The notes: a model not told the origin generated them from the sequence alone. A stretch of DNA of 64,000 nucleotides from Fonsecaea monophora (GCF_001642475.1 NW_019174056.1:20528-84527), one strand, 5' to 3'; counted from the stretch's first letter, positions 21,356-33,995 are shown. A program made the numbers and translations.

Positions 21356-23266
21356 TTATACTTCATAAGCTGGCGTCTTCTCCTCAGACATGACCTCGCC
21401 GGAAGCACTTGTGACCTTCTCCCCACCTTCGCTATGAAGCACGGCGGCGACTTTGTCGTTCAGCGTCTTGTCGACATTCGGGGTGAAGAAGGAGCAAAAC
21501 AACCCAATGACCCCAAAGGCAATGCTGACCAGATAGACTGGGCGGTAGGAATTGACGCTGGCGACCTTGTATGCTTGCACACCGGTTGCGATGATGGCGT
21601 CCGTCACACCCGGAACTTGTGAGAATGCGTCCGGTGTGCCGGCCTGGAGGGCCCGTAGGAACGAAGCTACGCTCGACGCGGGGAGACCGTCGTTGAGCAC
21701 GGCCGCCGAGACGGTCGCGGGGACTTTGGTCGTCAGCCCGTTCGTCAAGACGGTGCCGTACACGACCGTGGCAATAGCCGATATTCCCGTACGGATGGCG
21801 GCGGCTAGACCCCCTGCGGCGCCGATCTCTTGCTGGTCGTCGATCACGATGGTGGAGTTGAGCAGGCTGATGATCTCGACCCAACCCATGAAGAAGTTGG
21901 AGAGGAAGACGAACGACGCAATCACTGCCATGTTGTTCACGGTGATGACGGCACAGCCTGTTCACAGAGAGTTAGCAAATCTGCTATTATCAAGTACGAA
22001 CACCTGTGAGAAAAAGGGGGGCTTTGAGGGGTTCCACGTACATGCTGTCAGGAGAGCACCGATGAAGAATGCAACAATGGTTTGTACTTTGTGCTTAGGC
22101 AGCCTCCCCACGATTGGACCGCCAATCACCTCGCCGCTGATGCTACCTAGTCCAGGCAGGCAAGCCAGCAAGGCCGCCTTGGTGCGGTCGCCGTTGGCGT
22201 AGAGGACGGCAGTCTGCTGCGGCCAAATGATGGCGGCTGGGTAGTAGCACGACGCGGCCAAGCCCAGGGTCACAGCGACCGAGAGCCACGGCACGGTGAA
22301 GATGTGCAGGGGCGCCAGAGGCTCCTTGAGGTTGGCGAAGCGCTCCCAAGCAAGGAATGCACACATGGTCAGGAATCCCAGGATGATCATCAGGATCGTG
22401 GGCGCCGACTTCCACGCGAATTGAGTGCCGCCCACGGAGATGCCGAAGAGAAAGACCACAAACCCAGAGGTGAGGAGGAACGAGCCGACGTAGTCAAAGT
22501 TCTTGATCCAGTGCATCTTCTTGTCCGTGCCGTGCTTGATCTTGAAGCTGGGCGGATAGTAGAACAGCGTCCACAGGATCAGGGCCAGCACGTTGTACCC
22601 GAGCAGGAGATAGTAGACGGAGCGCCAGCCCACGGAAGGGTTGACCTCGGTCAACTTGAGGGCGATGATGGGACCAAAGCCAGAGCCCGTGTAGGTGATC
22701 AGGTAGAGACTTCCAGTGGCGAAGTAGCGGTATCTCATCGGCACCAGCTCGCCCATGACAAAGTGATACGATAGCTGAGTCGACGTGGCCACCCCGAGGA
22801 ACACATTGCCGCCGATCAGCGTGGGTATGCTCTGCGCCCTCGCACAGACGATGCTGCCTATGGTAGCCAGCACCGCGCCTCCAATGAAATAGTACCGTCG
22901 TCCAAAAATGTCCGATAGCCTCCCGACGATGGGGAACGTGACGGCCGTGGCAGTGTTGTAGACGTACGATATCCAGATATAGTTCGGATCGGGTCCAATG
23001 TCGGCGTTGATCTCACCAAGCAACGGAGCCGCGTAGGCGAATGCGCTGACGCCCGAAAGCAGGGCCACAGCAGCAGCAGCGTAGGTGCCGATGAAGAACT
23101 TGCTGTAGTAGTAGTTCTTGGGGAGATGGTCGAGATCCGTGACGAATCCCGTCGAGTCCACCTTCTGGACACCTTCGTGGCTCTGATCGTGGTTGGCAGA
23201 TCTAATTTCATCGTGTTGTGGCTGTGAAGCCATGATCTTCTCGTCGCTCGATACTTCCGGCTCCAT
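21356..23266 (-). CDS. MFS transporter, TRI12-type (14 TM)
   Basis: A 608-residue major-facilitator protein in two exons (23266-22042 and 21957-21356, joined through GCAT|GTACGTG and GAACAG). The N-terminus is cytosolic and acidic. The MFS motif GRLSDIFGRR follows TM2, and ARAQSIPTLIGGNVFLGV precedes a GELVPMRYR loop. The second exon covers the last helices and ends in an acidic tail. The TRI12 group is a fungal branch of 14-TM proton antiporters named after a fungal efflux pump. Here it would probably move pathway substrate, intermediates or toxic ketones across the plasma membrane; direction is not shown by sequence. Its upstream region carries two CGGAATT elements. Confidence 0.9.
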
Positions 23267-24699
23267 CGCCGCTGCTGGTACGCCACCGCAGGGCGCAGGA
23301 GTATATCAGGGAGAGAAAGGGACGAATGGATTTGAACGAGATAATGCGATGGAGCAGGGGCTATGGACTCGAGGACAGGGCAGTACGGGGTCTGGGGAAA
23401 GCTGATATTATACTATGCCTTTTGTGCATCCTTGTTCGCATTGAGTAATGCTTGTCGACTTGTAGCACCCACGGAATTAACGCTGTGGTGGCCTCTTGTC
23501 CGGAATTTGGCTGGCGCAATCGCTGCATACGATGTCTCTGCCACACCCATAAGAGTAGTCGAGATATATAGTGATCGCTCGTCTGCATAACTTTTTTACC
23601 CGGAAGAGCACACGTTGAATGCTTCTGGTTGTGCCAATGTACATATCTCAGATCTCAGCTCCCAGCCTCATTGGCTCGGTCACCGGTGAGCACCTTTCTC
23701 CATCCGGCCTTTTCTGGCATAGGCATTCGTTCATTGCCCGACATCGCGTCATAGTTTCAGTGAATATATCGCAATATAGGCGGAGAATACACGTATTCAA
23801 TCCCTCATTGTCTTTGAAGCTGGAACTGCAGGAGATGTTGCGTCAGGCTGTCGATTCCCAATGCGGAAGGTGCTGAGTAAGCCAGAGGCTGCCGATGCTT
23901 CTATCTGAGGACATCCACTCCCCGACTGCTTAACACTCTCCTGCGTTGTCTAGAGATGCCGCTGTGATTTGGAAGTTTACTAATATACGACTCCTGATGT
24001 GTCCTGTAGGACAAGGAGATATGCTAGACACTATGATCTGACCGGCCCGACAAGGGACTATTCACCCAGAAACCGGCATTAGTCCGGAGCCTTGACGTGG
24101 AAGAAGATCTCGAGCAGCCCATCATCTACCTCTGGGGAGATACTCCTCGATACCATACGTGCCGAGCTAAGCGTCGATACCCAAGCCTCCACGCCATCGT
24201 CGATCCATATTCTACAACCCATTCCAGGACACGGGAAGGCTCCTCCATAGAATCCTGGAATGCTCCCTCGTGGTGAATCCTTCAGCCTGTAGCCCGTAGG
24301 ACAGACATCGCAAATCGCACCGAAGAGACGTTTTTGATTGGAGGACAAGGCTTCACGTCTAGAAAGGCGTGCAGCTCGACTGTCACCTGGATGGGCGACC
24401 GAATTCCTCCCGGAAATATCTTCTTTCCGGGAAACTCGGGACCCCAGGGCACACAGCAGCCCGTCGTCTTCGTGTCCTCTGGACGAGTAACTCCGTGACG
24501 ATGGGGGCGGGGCGTATGATTTACCGGTAACACACGAAAGGGCAAAGAGCCGCCTCATATATCTTGCTTGAGTTGAGGCGGCAAGTGAGGAGATATTCTC
24601 GGCGTACATACAGCCCCGCCGTCAACATCGAGAACACCTCGATGCTTAGAAGTACCAGATTCGAGTGATTAAGAAGTAGGGCCAAAGGACAGAGAAAAG
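23267..24699. promoter_or_regulatory. Divergent MFS / ALDH intergenic region
   Basis: A 1.4-kb spacer with CGGAATTA at 23472-23479 and CCGGAATTT at 23500-23508, both close to the MFS start. A 176-codon minus-strand open frame (24079-24609) has no recognisable domain and is not called. Nothing else is seen. Confidence 0.45.
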
Positions 24700-26254
24700 A
24701 TGGGCGACCAAAATTACATCAAGAACGGCGATTCAGGACGAAATGCCATAGAGACGCGCCTCTTCATCGACAACGAATTTGTGCTCCCCAAAGCCGGCAA
24801 GGCCTTTCGACTGGTCGACCCTGCCACCAACCAAGCGACCGTCTGGGTCTCCGAGGCCGATAAAGACGATGTTGACCGCGCCGTCGAGGCTGCCCGGCGC
24901 GCACTGGGGCCTTGGTCCTCCCGTGCAGGCCTGGACCGCGCGACATTCCTCCTCAAACTGGCGGATCTCCTAGAGAGGGACAATCATATCCTAGCTCGCC
25001 TGGAGGCCATGAGTATGGGCCGACCTGTGAGTTCTTATGGTAAGTATGTCTCCGACAAGACCGAACAACGGGCCCCTGGCTGCTGACGACACGTACACAG
25101 GCGAGGGGTTTGGCGCTGCTAGGTACTGCCGGTACGTCGCGGGTCTTGTCCCCAATGTGCGAGGCGAGTCCTCCCTGGTGACCGAGGGCTTTATCAATAT
25201 CACCCTGCGCCAACCGTACGGCGTGTGCGCGGCCATCACGCCGTGGAACGCACCCATCACGATGTTGACCTTCAAGGTGGCCCCGTGCGTCGGGGCTGGC
25301 AACACGCTGGTAGTCAAGACGTCGGAGAAAGCTCCACTCACATCGCTGCACTTCGCGAAACTGGTCCGCGAGGCAGGGTTCCCTGCCGGCGTGGTCAACA
25401 TCCTCAGCGGGTTCGGCGAACCCTGCGGCGCCGCGCTTGCCGCGCACATGGACGTGCGCAAGATCTCCTTTACTGGGTCTGTCGCAGCCGGACGCGCCGT
25501 CAAGCTTGCAGCGACGCGGTCCAACTTGAAGGAAGTGACGCTGGAGCTGGGCGGGAAAAGCCCCATGGTGGTCTTTGACGACGCGAACGTCGTGCGCGCG
25601 GCAGAGGCCGCCGCAAGGACCACCACGTTCAATTCCGGCCAGGCGTGCACATCTTGTCAGAGGGTATACGTGCACCGCGCTGTGGCGCAGCAGTTCTGCG
25701 ACCTGGTCGTAGACAAGACCCGTCAGCTCGGGACGAACGCCACGCCTGGAAGCCACCCGCTCGACACGACGACCAAGCACGGTCCGCACCCGGACCAGAA
25801 GCAGTTCGACCATATCATGAAGTACATTTCGGCGGCACAGAGCTCGCAGTGCGAAATCCTCCTCGGCGGCAAGCGTGAAGGCACGCGCGGCTTCTTTATC
25901 GAGCCGACCATCATCTTCGAGCCGGACGAACATAGCCCGATGATGCGCGAAGAAATCTTCGGTTCGGTGCTCTGCATCAGCACCTTCACGGATGAGGACG
26001 ATGTGTTCCGCCGGGCCAACGACTCGGAGTATGGCCTCTATGCGAGCGTGTTCACGAGGGATCTGGCCCGAGCACTGAGGGCGGCCAAAAGGTTCGAGGC
26101 AGGCAATGTCGGTTTGAACGTCGCGAGCCCGTTTCAGACCCAAGACATGCCATTTAATGGGTGGAAGCAGAGCGGGTCGGGCAAGGAGCTCGGCAAGACC
26201 TGCGTGGAGGACTGGACCGAGACGAAGACCTGCTATATGTCTCTTGAGACTTGA
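24700..26254 (+). CDS. Aldehyde dehydrogenase (NAD(P)-dependent)
   Basis: An ALDH-superfamily enzyme of about 495 residues in two exons. The intron lies after PVSSY (GTAAGTATG near 25040, acceptor ACACAG at 25100), and exon 2 begins GEGFGAARYC. Family motifs are ITPWNAPITMLTFKVAP, a KTSEKAPLT segment, FTGSVAAGRAV, the general-base glutamate in VTLELGGKSP, the catalytic cysteine region FNSGQACTSCQRVY, EEIFGSVLCI and the C-terminal MPFNGWKQSGSGKELG. All catalytic residues are present. It would oxidise an aldehyde to a carboxylic acid, the natural end step after ADH. It diverges from the MFS pump. Confidence 0.93.
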
Positions 26255-26537
26255 ATACTTGCAAGTGTTTGACGGATTGAGACAAAGTACAATGATATAT
26301 CTCGGCAGATTGGGTTCTGTAAACCAATATATAGATGTCCACAATCGAAAATTATCCGCCCAGAGAGTGCGCCAGCCAGCCTTGCCAGACTCCCAACACC
26401 TACTGTGGCATTTCCTATCTAGATTCTGTTCGTGCATAGACATCTCCGTCTCTCTCTCTTCCCACCTTCGTCTTCCGCTTGGTTGTGTCCTGAAAACGAG
26501 CAAGAGAGACAAAACGTGGGAATAAAAAGGCTTGTAA

Positions 26538-28279
26538 TTAATGCTGAGTTTGCGGCTGAAGTTGCTGCCACGTCTGCGTCTGAGTCTGTGTCCACGTCTG
26601 CTGCTGCTGCTGGGGTTCCGGCTGCCATTGCTCCTGTTGAGGCTGCGACCAAGTCTGCTGCTGCTGAGACTGTGCGTTGGGACTATTACCTAAGCTCTGG
26701 ATCGCGCGTCCCAAGGCTGAAGGCACCGAGAACGGGTCGATCCACTGGTACAAGTCGACATTTTCGGCGTCCTGTTGCGGCGCCAAAGTCGTCGTGCCGT
26801 CGTCGGCCCACAGTGCTGGGGAGCTCTCCGAGGCGTGGCCCTCGGCGACGTTCAGATATGTGGCGAACTCGGGGTAGATATGGACGAATTTGGGTTTAAC
26901 CATGATGTTGGCGACGGAGTCGATCTCGGCTTGAAACTCCGGGTCCAGGATCAGGTCGGTGTGGTCGTCGTTGGGGCCGAGGAGCGAGGTGAGGTTCGCG
27001 TTCCATTTGGGGTTGAGTTTGAGGGATGCGAGCATGGTCGAGAGCAGGTCGGCATCGCGGTAGTCTCGGTAGATGTGGATCATGCGATCTCGCATAAACG
27101 GCCAGGGGATAAAGTCAACCCAGCTCGGATGGGGGTGCACAAATTGCGAAGGCACAGGCCGATACCAAGGCGGACAACGTGCCAGGTTCTGCGGCGTGGG
27201 AAATACCAAAAGCTAAAAGACAATGAGAGCTCTGTCAATACATGAAAGCATCATAGGCGACAGCATGCGAAGTGAAGGGGGGGGGGGGACGAAGACGGAA
27301 TCTTGGAAACCACCAACCATCCACAGCGAAGGAACAAGAGACTTACGCATAGAGTCCGGTAGACCCCCCAAAACATGAGCACCCGTTCGGCAGGCGAGTT
27401 ATATCTCCAAGCCCGCGTCGACTCAACAGCGAGAGCGATCATCTGCCTGCGCTTGCTTCCGATAACATCGAGGAGACAGTGACGAGTGGTGGCGCCTGGA
27501 GGCCTCACCTCTTCGACGGAGAGACCCAACAACTCCGCGATCATCAGGTAGAAGAAGTCTGGCAGACGCACAAGCCTTTCGAGCGTCTCCTGGTCGCGAA
27601 TCTGGCTCGGCGGGAGATCCGAGTGGATGAGCTCGCACGCGAGACCCATGACTGAGTTCGGGTGTGACGAGGACTTGCTCTCAAATGAGTCGCGCCACTT
27701 GGGGATGGCGGCGAGGATCTCTTGATCGGAGATGGTCATATTCTGGGATTCGAGCTGCATGACCCGGCCGATGCCGAAGAAAGGCGAGGGCGTGATGTGA
27801 ATGCGCATGCGGGAGTCGATCTCGACGTCGGCAGGGCTGCGCTGCCAGTGCATGCTATCAGGTGAGCTGGCAGACGGCGAGGGCAAGGCCGAAACCATGG
27901 CAGCTCGTCCCGTGGCTTCGTCCTTGGGCTGTTTCTGCCGTTGCATCTGTCTGGTGAGGATATCGCGCCCTTCTGCCTTATCGAATCCAAATGCCCCCAT
28001 GCATGTGTCCAAAATGCCCTGGAGGCAATCCCGCTGGGCTTGGAATTCGGCGTTGCTCTCAATGAGGGACATGATGAGGCGATCAGGTGTTGCCATCAGG
28101 CGAAGGCGCTCCTCCAGCGTCGCCACCGTGTCTTTTACTTTGCTGCGAGTTTCCCGTCGCGACTGGCGATCCTGTAGACGCTTTCTTTTCAGCTGATCCT
28201 CGGTCAGCTTGGACTTCCAGGAGTTGTAAGCTGTTCCGGAGTTTCCATCATTCTGAGATAGCGTAGGTTGGCTAGCCAT
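26538..28279 (-). CDS. bZIP-type transcription factor (DUF3425), Q-rich C-terminus
   Basis: A 535-residue protein in two exons (28279-27347 and 27212-26538; 134-base intron with a run of G's inside it). The basic region reads KRKRLQDRQSRRETRSKVKD near residues 31-50 and is followed by a short leucine-zipper-like segment (VATLEERLRLM). The C-terminal half has the DUF3425 pattern, including HPSWVDFIPWPFMRDRMI, where a conserved WxDxxPxP motif is seen. The last 45 residues are rich in Q, W and T, a common activation-domain composition. It is nuclear and probably a local regulator of the cluster. The basic region differs from the canonical NxxAAxxCR signature, as in many fungal members of this group. 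Confidence 0.87.
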
Positions 28280-29410
28280 GGTTTGGTGAGTGGAACGCCA
28301 CCGACTGCCAGGCTTCTGAAAGATTCCTTGAGTCTTGTGCGGCTGGGTTTAGAGCGGGAGAGCGCAGTTGTGAGGTTGGTTGTGGACGCTGCAGCTTAAG
28401 CAGTGTATACTTGGATCCGTAGGTGACGGTGGTGGTGATGGTGAGCAGAGCGTTCGTTCCGTTCATGATGGATAAAGGACCTTGGGGAGTCTACAAAACC
28501 CATTTCGGGCCTGGGGAACCCACCGTGGCAAAGGTCGCATGGCGGGGACCCCGCACGAGAACAAACCGCGAAACAAGTAAGAAGCGAGCCTAGCACGCCC
28601 GGGTGTTAAGCAAAGGGAGCCCAAGAAAGACCCTAACAGGGCCCACGAGGGTTCCAAGAGAAGCGGACCGGGAGGGCTAGAGGCACCCTGTAACTGCTTC
28701 TTTCTCGGAGTCTTGAATAATAGTCTTTGGCGGCATGGGTCCCTGTGTACCAGGCAGGTCATACACCTAGTTAGCTAGCTAGCTATTCTTGCTCCATGTC
28801 TAGCTGGTTCGTATTGGTCTCGTGGTCATGAACGCGGTTGTCCAGCAGATATCGAGGCTTCCCATTCACAATTCTCTTCATCGGGTTGTCTATACCTGGG
28901 TCTATCAGTAGAGGAGATGCAAATCAGCAACGCCTCGAAAGGAGCCTGGACTGCCGCTAGGGTCAAAAGGCCAAAGCGAGCTGTGCCGTAGCTCCATCTC
29001 TAGCCACGAGGCAAGTAGAAACGTACTCGGATCTTGCAATTGGAAGACACCCATTAGGCCCAGCTTGCAGTTCGGGATTTCGGAATTTGGGAGTCGACTG
29101 GCTCGACACTTTGCCATCCACAGAGGCGAAATGGCAAAACGGGCAGCACGGCAAATTATTGGAGGCCGAAGACCCGTGGGAGCGGCTATTGGTCTCGCCT
29201 CTAGAGCCTAACGGACCAAGGACCCTCGGGCGATTGGGGATGCTCGTATTCTTACTTGCCCAGTTTCTAGGGCATCCTTCCCAATTTTGAGGAAGGTGGT
29301 ACGGAGTGCAAGTTTATCGACAGGAGATCCACTCGAAACAAATTGCCGCTGTCTCCGATTCGAGGGGTTTGTTCACACCTGATCTCTTGCTTGCGCGGCC
29401 TAGACGGTGG
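28280..29410. other. Intergenic region between the two regulators
   Basis: 1.1 kb. Contains CGGAATTT at 29081-29088, about 800 bases upstream of the bZIP start. The GCTAGCTAGCTA stretch near 28771 is a low-complexity tetranucleotide run. No gene is seen. Confidence 0.4.
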
Positions 29411-31957
29411 TTAAGGTCCCCAGGACGGAGTCTCCGCGCCAGGGATCCAGAAACCCTGCATCATCGCTCTGAAGTCCAGATCATCCAGTAAGAACAATCC
29501 CGGAGACAAGGCCCCCGGCTCAGGCAAGGTCTCCAAATCCATCTCTTCACCCTGCTCTGGCCATGTATCCGTTGGTGGCGTCAGCAGGATCGATCTCTCG
29601 CGTGTCAAGAGCTCTTCGCTTGCTTTGACAACCTGTTCGAGCTTCTTCATAACCTCGCGAGCAGTCGCAACCCGGGGTAGAATCTGCCTTAGCAATTCCA
29701 TGGCCTTCTGAAACGCCGGGGCTGCTCTTCGTCGTAGTTCGAGTAGCTCTTTGTCTGACAGCACTACCGTGGCTAGCGTCTTGATCGCCCCAGCGAGATA
29801 CGTCACAAAGATTGACTTGTGAAAGCGCTCGTGAGGGACAAGGTGGTAGACTTCGTGCAAGAGGTCAACATTCTCGCTGCAAATGGAGACACAGGTCTCT
29901 TGGTGCCCGGGCACCGGCACAGCTCCTGATCCCCATTTGGTGCGGAGCAATAGTCGAAGGTTGTTGGTGAGCTAAATCACGACGAGTCAGCGACACTCTG
30001 AGTCAGAGAAAACGGGGGCGGATAAACAGACCAGCCGAAGCATCAACGCTTGCCAGATGATGCATGCACGGGGGGATAGGCCCGCTTGGAAGGCCACCGT
30101 GCCAGGCTCCAGCTGGAGAAAAGCTGGCAGCCCGCTACGAAAGTGAAGAATGCGCGCGTCCATGATCGCGATAAACTCGTCGAGACGGGGATTAGAGGAT
30201 CTGGCGCCGGTGAACTTGTCCCATATCTCCGAGGCCAACCGCGAGTACCTGACAACTTCATGTAGGTAAGAGGCGAGGGAGCACGACGGTGACTCCTCGG
30301 GTAACTCTTCACTGGTCCCAAGTAGTTTGTCGTCGACCCGCAAGGGCAAGTCGACGTTGATTTCAGAGTCTCGGAAAAGGTACGGCACCAGGCAGATCTG
30401 AGCGATGGTCCTGTCGACGTTGTAGACTGTCCAGAAGACACGCTGTCGAGTATGTGTCTCGAAGGGGCTGCACATGCGCCAACTCGGTTGATTGTGAAGG
30501 CCTATTTGGTAGCTAAGCCGGACGGCTTGTGCGAGCACACTATATGCGGCTTTATGCTGTGAAACACTGGCAGTGAGGAGGTAGCACGCATGAAGGATGA
30601 GGCACTGGATAGTGGCCAGATCTCCATGGCCCAACTCCATAGTATGGCCCAGCAAGTGTGTCGCGTGAAGGTAGTCGTCCCAACCCGGGTGTAAGGCGGA
30701 TTTCTTATCATTGTCTTCCAAGGCATGCATATGCGCGAGGATAGACCAGACAAGGGCGACGAATTGGAGGGTATCGTCGGACACGTCATCGCCGTTTCGA
30801 ATACGCTGGTATTCATCGAACTGGGCGAAAAACTGAACCTCGATAAGACAAAAGTCTGTACGCTGTCGTTAACAAACCATCACCCACCACTGCTTAGCTA
30901 GAGGCAGAAAAAGACCTTACAATATGGATTGAGGTGTTCAAAGTAGCGTTCCAGGACGCGTCGGACACGTAACATCTCTTCATGATCGTTGCCTGGCGGC
31001 CACAGCTGAAGGTGTTGACGACAACACTCCCGGGATGAGGGTGCAGGCTGAGGGTCTTTGTTGGAGACCCTTTCATCAAAACCGGGTGCACCGCCGAGAG
31101 TGAGCGTGGTCTGCGGATACTGTCTGAGAAAACCTGCTGGCGAAGGTCCCTCGAGGGTCGATTCATAGCCTTCAGTTTCAAGGCGTCGCACATCATCTGG
31201 CTCAACTGCTGGCTCAACCCCGGGCTCAGGCGGCGGCGTCACTGTTGTCGTCGCATGGGTTTTATCGAGAACCACGTCTCTAGTGTGGGTCGACGACAGA
31301 ACAACACACGTGTCGGGTGAGTTTCTTGAGCCATCTGCCTGGCAAGAAGACTCTTGCTGTGCACAAACAGTTTGTGTTTGGGAAGACGTCCTGGGTGAGA
31401 TGTTCTTGGCCCCACTTGGTATATGGACAGTTTCCCCTGAAGGAGTAGTGGCTGAACCTGCTCTTCCTACTGCACGGGGCACCCTAGGTAGGGACGGTCA
31501 GCTGTGAAAGCCTGGACATGTTTATTCCGGGCACCGAAGTACTCACAGAGGTTCTGCGGCAGTCACGCTACCCGTAGGTCGTCGCCTCTTCCTCGGGTCG
31601 CTACTGTAGACACAGACTGCGTTTGACTCAAGGCAAGGTCGGCATGCCTCCGGTTGCTGTCCGGAACACTGAGAATGTCAGTCAGTAGGGAACGCTGACC
31701 TCAGCTAGGAGCAGACCATGCATACTTTCACCTTTCGTCTTTTACACTGTTGGCTACCGCGTCGTGTTAGCAGCTTCTAGCACACTGGCGCTGTTCATTT
31801 GAGCCGTGACCACTAACCATGCTCGTGCCACATAGGGAGACCTTTTGGACCTGCTCTGGCCCGGATTGTAGCGAGAGGTACGCATATTCATAACAACGGT
31901 ATGTCCAGAGTGACGCGGAGATGTGATATCAGGGAGACTATTCATTATTTTTTCCAC
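29411..31957 (-). CDS. Zn2Cys6 fungal transcription factor
   Basis: A regulator of roughly 730 residues. The zinc cluster is split over three exons: one intron starts within the first cysteine codon (RA-TG|GTTAGTGG, restart C CAA CAG), and a second (GTATGC donor) lies directly before the third cysteine. The joined motif is CQQCKRRKVKC then CRPCLESNAVC, the standard Cx2Cx6C pair, followed by a basic PRKRRRP stretch. The middle exon carries an FFAQFDEYQ-like region and the fungal-specific domain with THLLGHTMELG, AVRLSYQIGLH and RQRVFWTVYNVDRTIA. The C-terminal exon is helical. Starts at 31957, 31945 or 31891 are all possible. Three AATTCCG sites lie upstream, so autoregulation is plausible. 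CGG-containing sites are typical targets of this family. Confidence 0.85.
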
Positions 31958-32641
31958 GAGATGCGGGAGGCAGCAAGAATCGAGGTGCGCACTTCATCTC
32001 TGACGAATCGCCTATAACCAAGCTTTCCGCCGAGGGTATCTCCCCGCATGTCGACTTGCGGTGCACATTGGACGGGGAGTGGGAGTTCGGGCAGCCCTCG
32101 TCGCTCCACGTGGAGACGCGGGGATCCTGGTGGCGGAATTGGTGCTGATGGTGGTGGCGTGGTATACGGGGTATGCCGAGCCTCTAGTGGCAAGAAAACT
32201 TCGTTCCCGCGACACCGTCAGCGCACAGTGATGACAGCGAAGAATATACCTGGAGACATATGTTGCACACAATGTCCCCCATTCTGATACCAACATTGAT
32301 TTCGGCCAGGCCGTAGGAAATGCCCTTTCCACCCCCTTCAGCTCTCGAGGAAGATGGGAAGGCACTCGATCTAGTTCATCCTAACAAACCGTCGACAACG
32401 TGTGAGACTGGGGTGGGACCGAGAGTCAATTCCGAACTGAAACTTTAGAAACGACAAGGAGTCTTGTAACTGGAAACTCGGCGCAGGCTGAAATTCCGGC
32501 CAAATTCCGACGATAGGGCTTCGCTAGATAGCCACGTGACTAGTGCCAAGACACGGCCTTGTCGTACGAAGAATATGCCAAGACATTTCCAAGTACCTCG
32601 TACGCATCTCCTTGATCATGTCACGGATATCTGTGCCGTTC
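31958..32641. promoter_or_regulatory. Zn2Cys6 regulator promoter with three AATTCCG sites
   Basis: AATTCCG occurs at 32428-32434, 32492-32498 and 32503-32509, the densest group of the full heptamer in the window. No gene is seen in the spacer. Confidence 0.55.
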
Positions 32642-33731
32642 CTAGAGGATAGCGACTGCGTTGCAAGGGCTGGCAATCCCTCCAGGAACATTCAGAGGCA
32701 TGCTGGAGAACAAAAAAGTCCATTTCCCCTCTCGGGCACATTCCTCCGCCAAACGCTCTAGATCCAGCATTTCGCCTAGAGAAGAGTTAGCGACATTTTC
32801 CTGCCTGGATGATCGAATGCCATCTGGCAAGCTCACCGATTGGCAGTCCCCATCCGTTGAGCAGAACTTCGTGCAGCCTCAATTTACCTACTCCGCCTAC
32901 CTCACCCTCCCCCTCCAGAGCAGGCCACCTCTCCAGCCCCGGTGCGTCCGAGGCACACGCGCTGAATCCATGTTTCCAAAGCCAACGCAGTGTCTTGATG
33001 GAGGTTGCCAGTCCGACAAGCACCGTGGGAGTCGCGTAACTGAAAGTGATCTTTTCGTCCTCGCTCAGCCTAGAATACCCTACCTTCCACCCAACTCTCA
33101 CGAGCAGAATATCTCCTTGTCGGAATTGCACTCCTTGGGCTTCCGCGCACGCCGTCAAATCATCCACGTCGATCGCGTGGTCTCCCAGCAGCTCATAATG
33201 ACGTCCATTCTGCTCTGACCAGCGCAAGTAGTCGAGCAGTACACCTCTTCCCACGATCCCCTGTTTACACCACTTATTGATTCCCAGTTTGTTTGTCACA
33301 GGCGGTCCCTGATACCAGGAGTCTCGACCTGTCTTCTCTGGGTGACCTGGACCAGAAATCTCTTCCAACTTGACATTGTTATAAAATACCTTCTGTGCTT
33401 GGTACCCGTAATGGCGAAACCCGTCCCATTGCGTCCCGACTTGAGTGTTGAAGAGGAGGACATCGTCGTGCACGAGCCGTGGATACTTGCGCTGCACGGT
33501 ATGCTTCAACGGCTCTCTATCATGAGACGGACGAGCCGAGAAGTCCAGAGGTAGATCAAGCCCGATTCTTTTGCCGGTGCGGGCTTCTCTTGTTGCCTCC
33601 AGTACAGTCTTGTCGTCCAGCAGATTCAATGTGCCCAATTCGTCGTCTGGGCCATAGAGACCCCAGGCCGAGAATGGGGGATCGTTCTTGCCCAAGGGGA
33701 GGGATTCGAAGTCAGGTCTTGCCGAGGACAT
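32642..33731 (-). CDS. Cyclase-family protein (PF04199, kynurenine-formamidase-like fold)
   Basis: A 342-residue protein in two exons (33731-32837 and 32775-32642; 61-base intron with GTGAGC and CTCTAG ends, join reading LPIG|EMLDLERL). Features are an N-terminal WGLYGPDDELGTLNLLD segment, LPLDFSARP, and QVGTQWDGFRHYG in place of the HxGTHxD metal motif of bacterial members; the HYG and later DLTACAEAQG-HAIDVDD segments follow the fungal subfamily. The C-terminus ends NVPGGIASPCNAVAIL. The family hydrolyses amide or cyclic bonds, with kynurenine formamidase best known; the change of H to Q at the metal site means activity cannot be assumed. A TATATAAG box lies about 35 bases before the start. 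Confidence 0.85.
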
Positions 33732-33763
33732 TGTGCTCTTCGGTACAGGACACTGCCACACAC

Positions 33764-33772
33764 TTATATAGA
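33764..33772 (-). promoter_or_regulatory. TATA-like box for the cyclase-family gene
   Basis: On the minus strand the sequence reads CTATATAAG, about 35 bases upstream of the ATG at 33731. CGGAATTA occurs further upstream at 33900-33907. Confidence 0.4.
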
Positions 33773-33995
33773 TCACTCGGATGGTAACGCTCTACCGAAG
33801 GATCATGCAGTCATTTAAAAGGGATAAGAAGTACTCTTGGCTCCAGTTCCGGGGGTCAATGCCGCTTCAATTCATCCGAACATGGACCGGGGGCAAGACC
33901 GGAATTACAAGCACGACTCGGTAAGATTGATCTTCACTTTAGCACAGGAAGTGAGCATTGAAATGCACTTCCAGTCTACTGAGCCGCACCCAGTT

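Noticed and set aside
24079..24609. 176-codon minus-strand open frame
   Set aside because: No recognisable domain, odd composition, no clear promoter or introns; probably chance.
24953..26512. 519-codon open frame opposite the aldehyde dehydrogenase
   Set aside because: It is the antisense of a GC-rich true gene; its sequence is basic and low in complexity.
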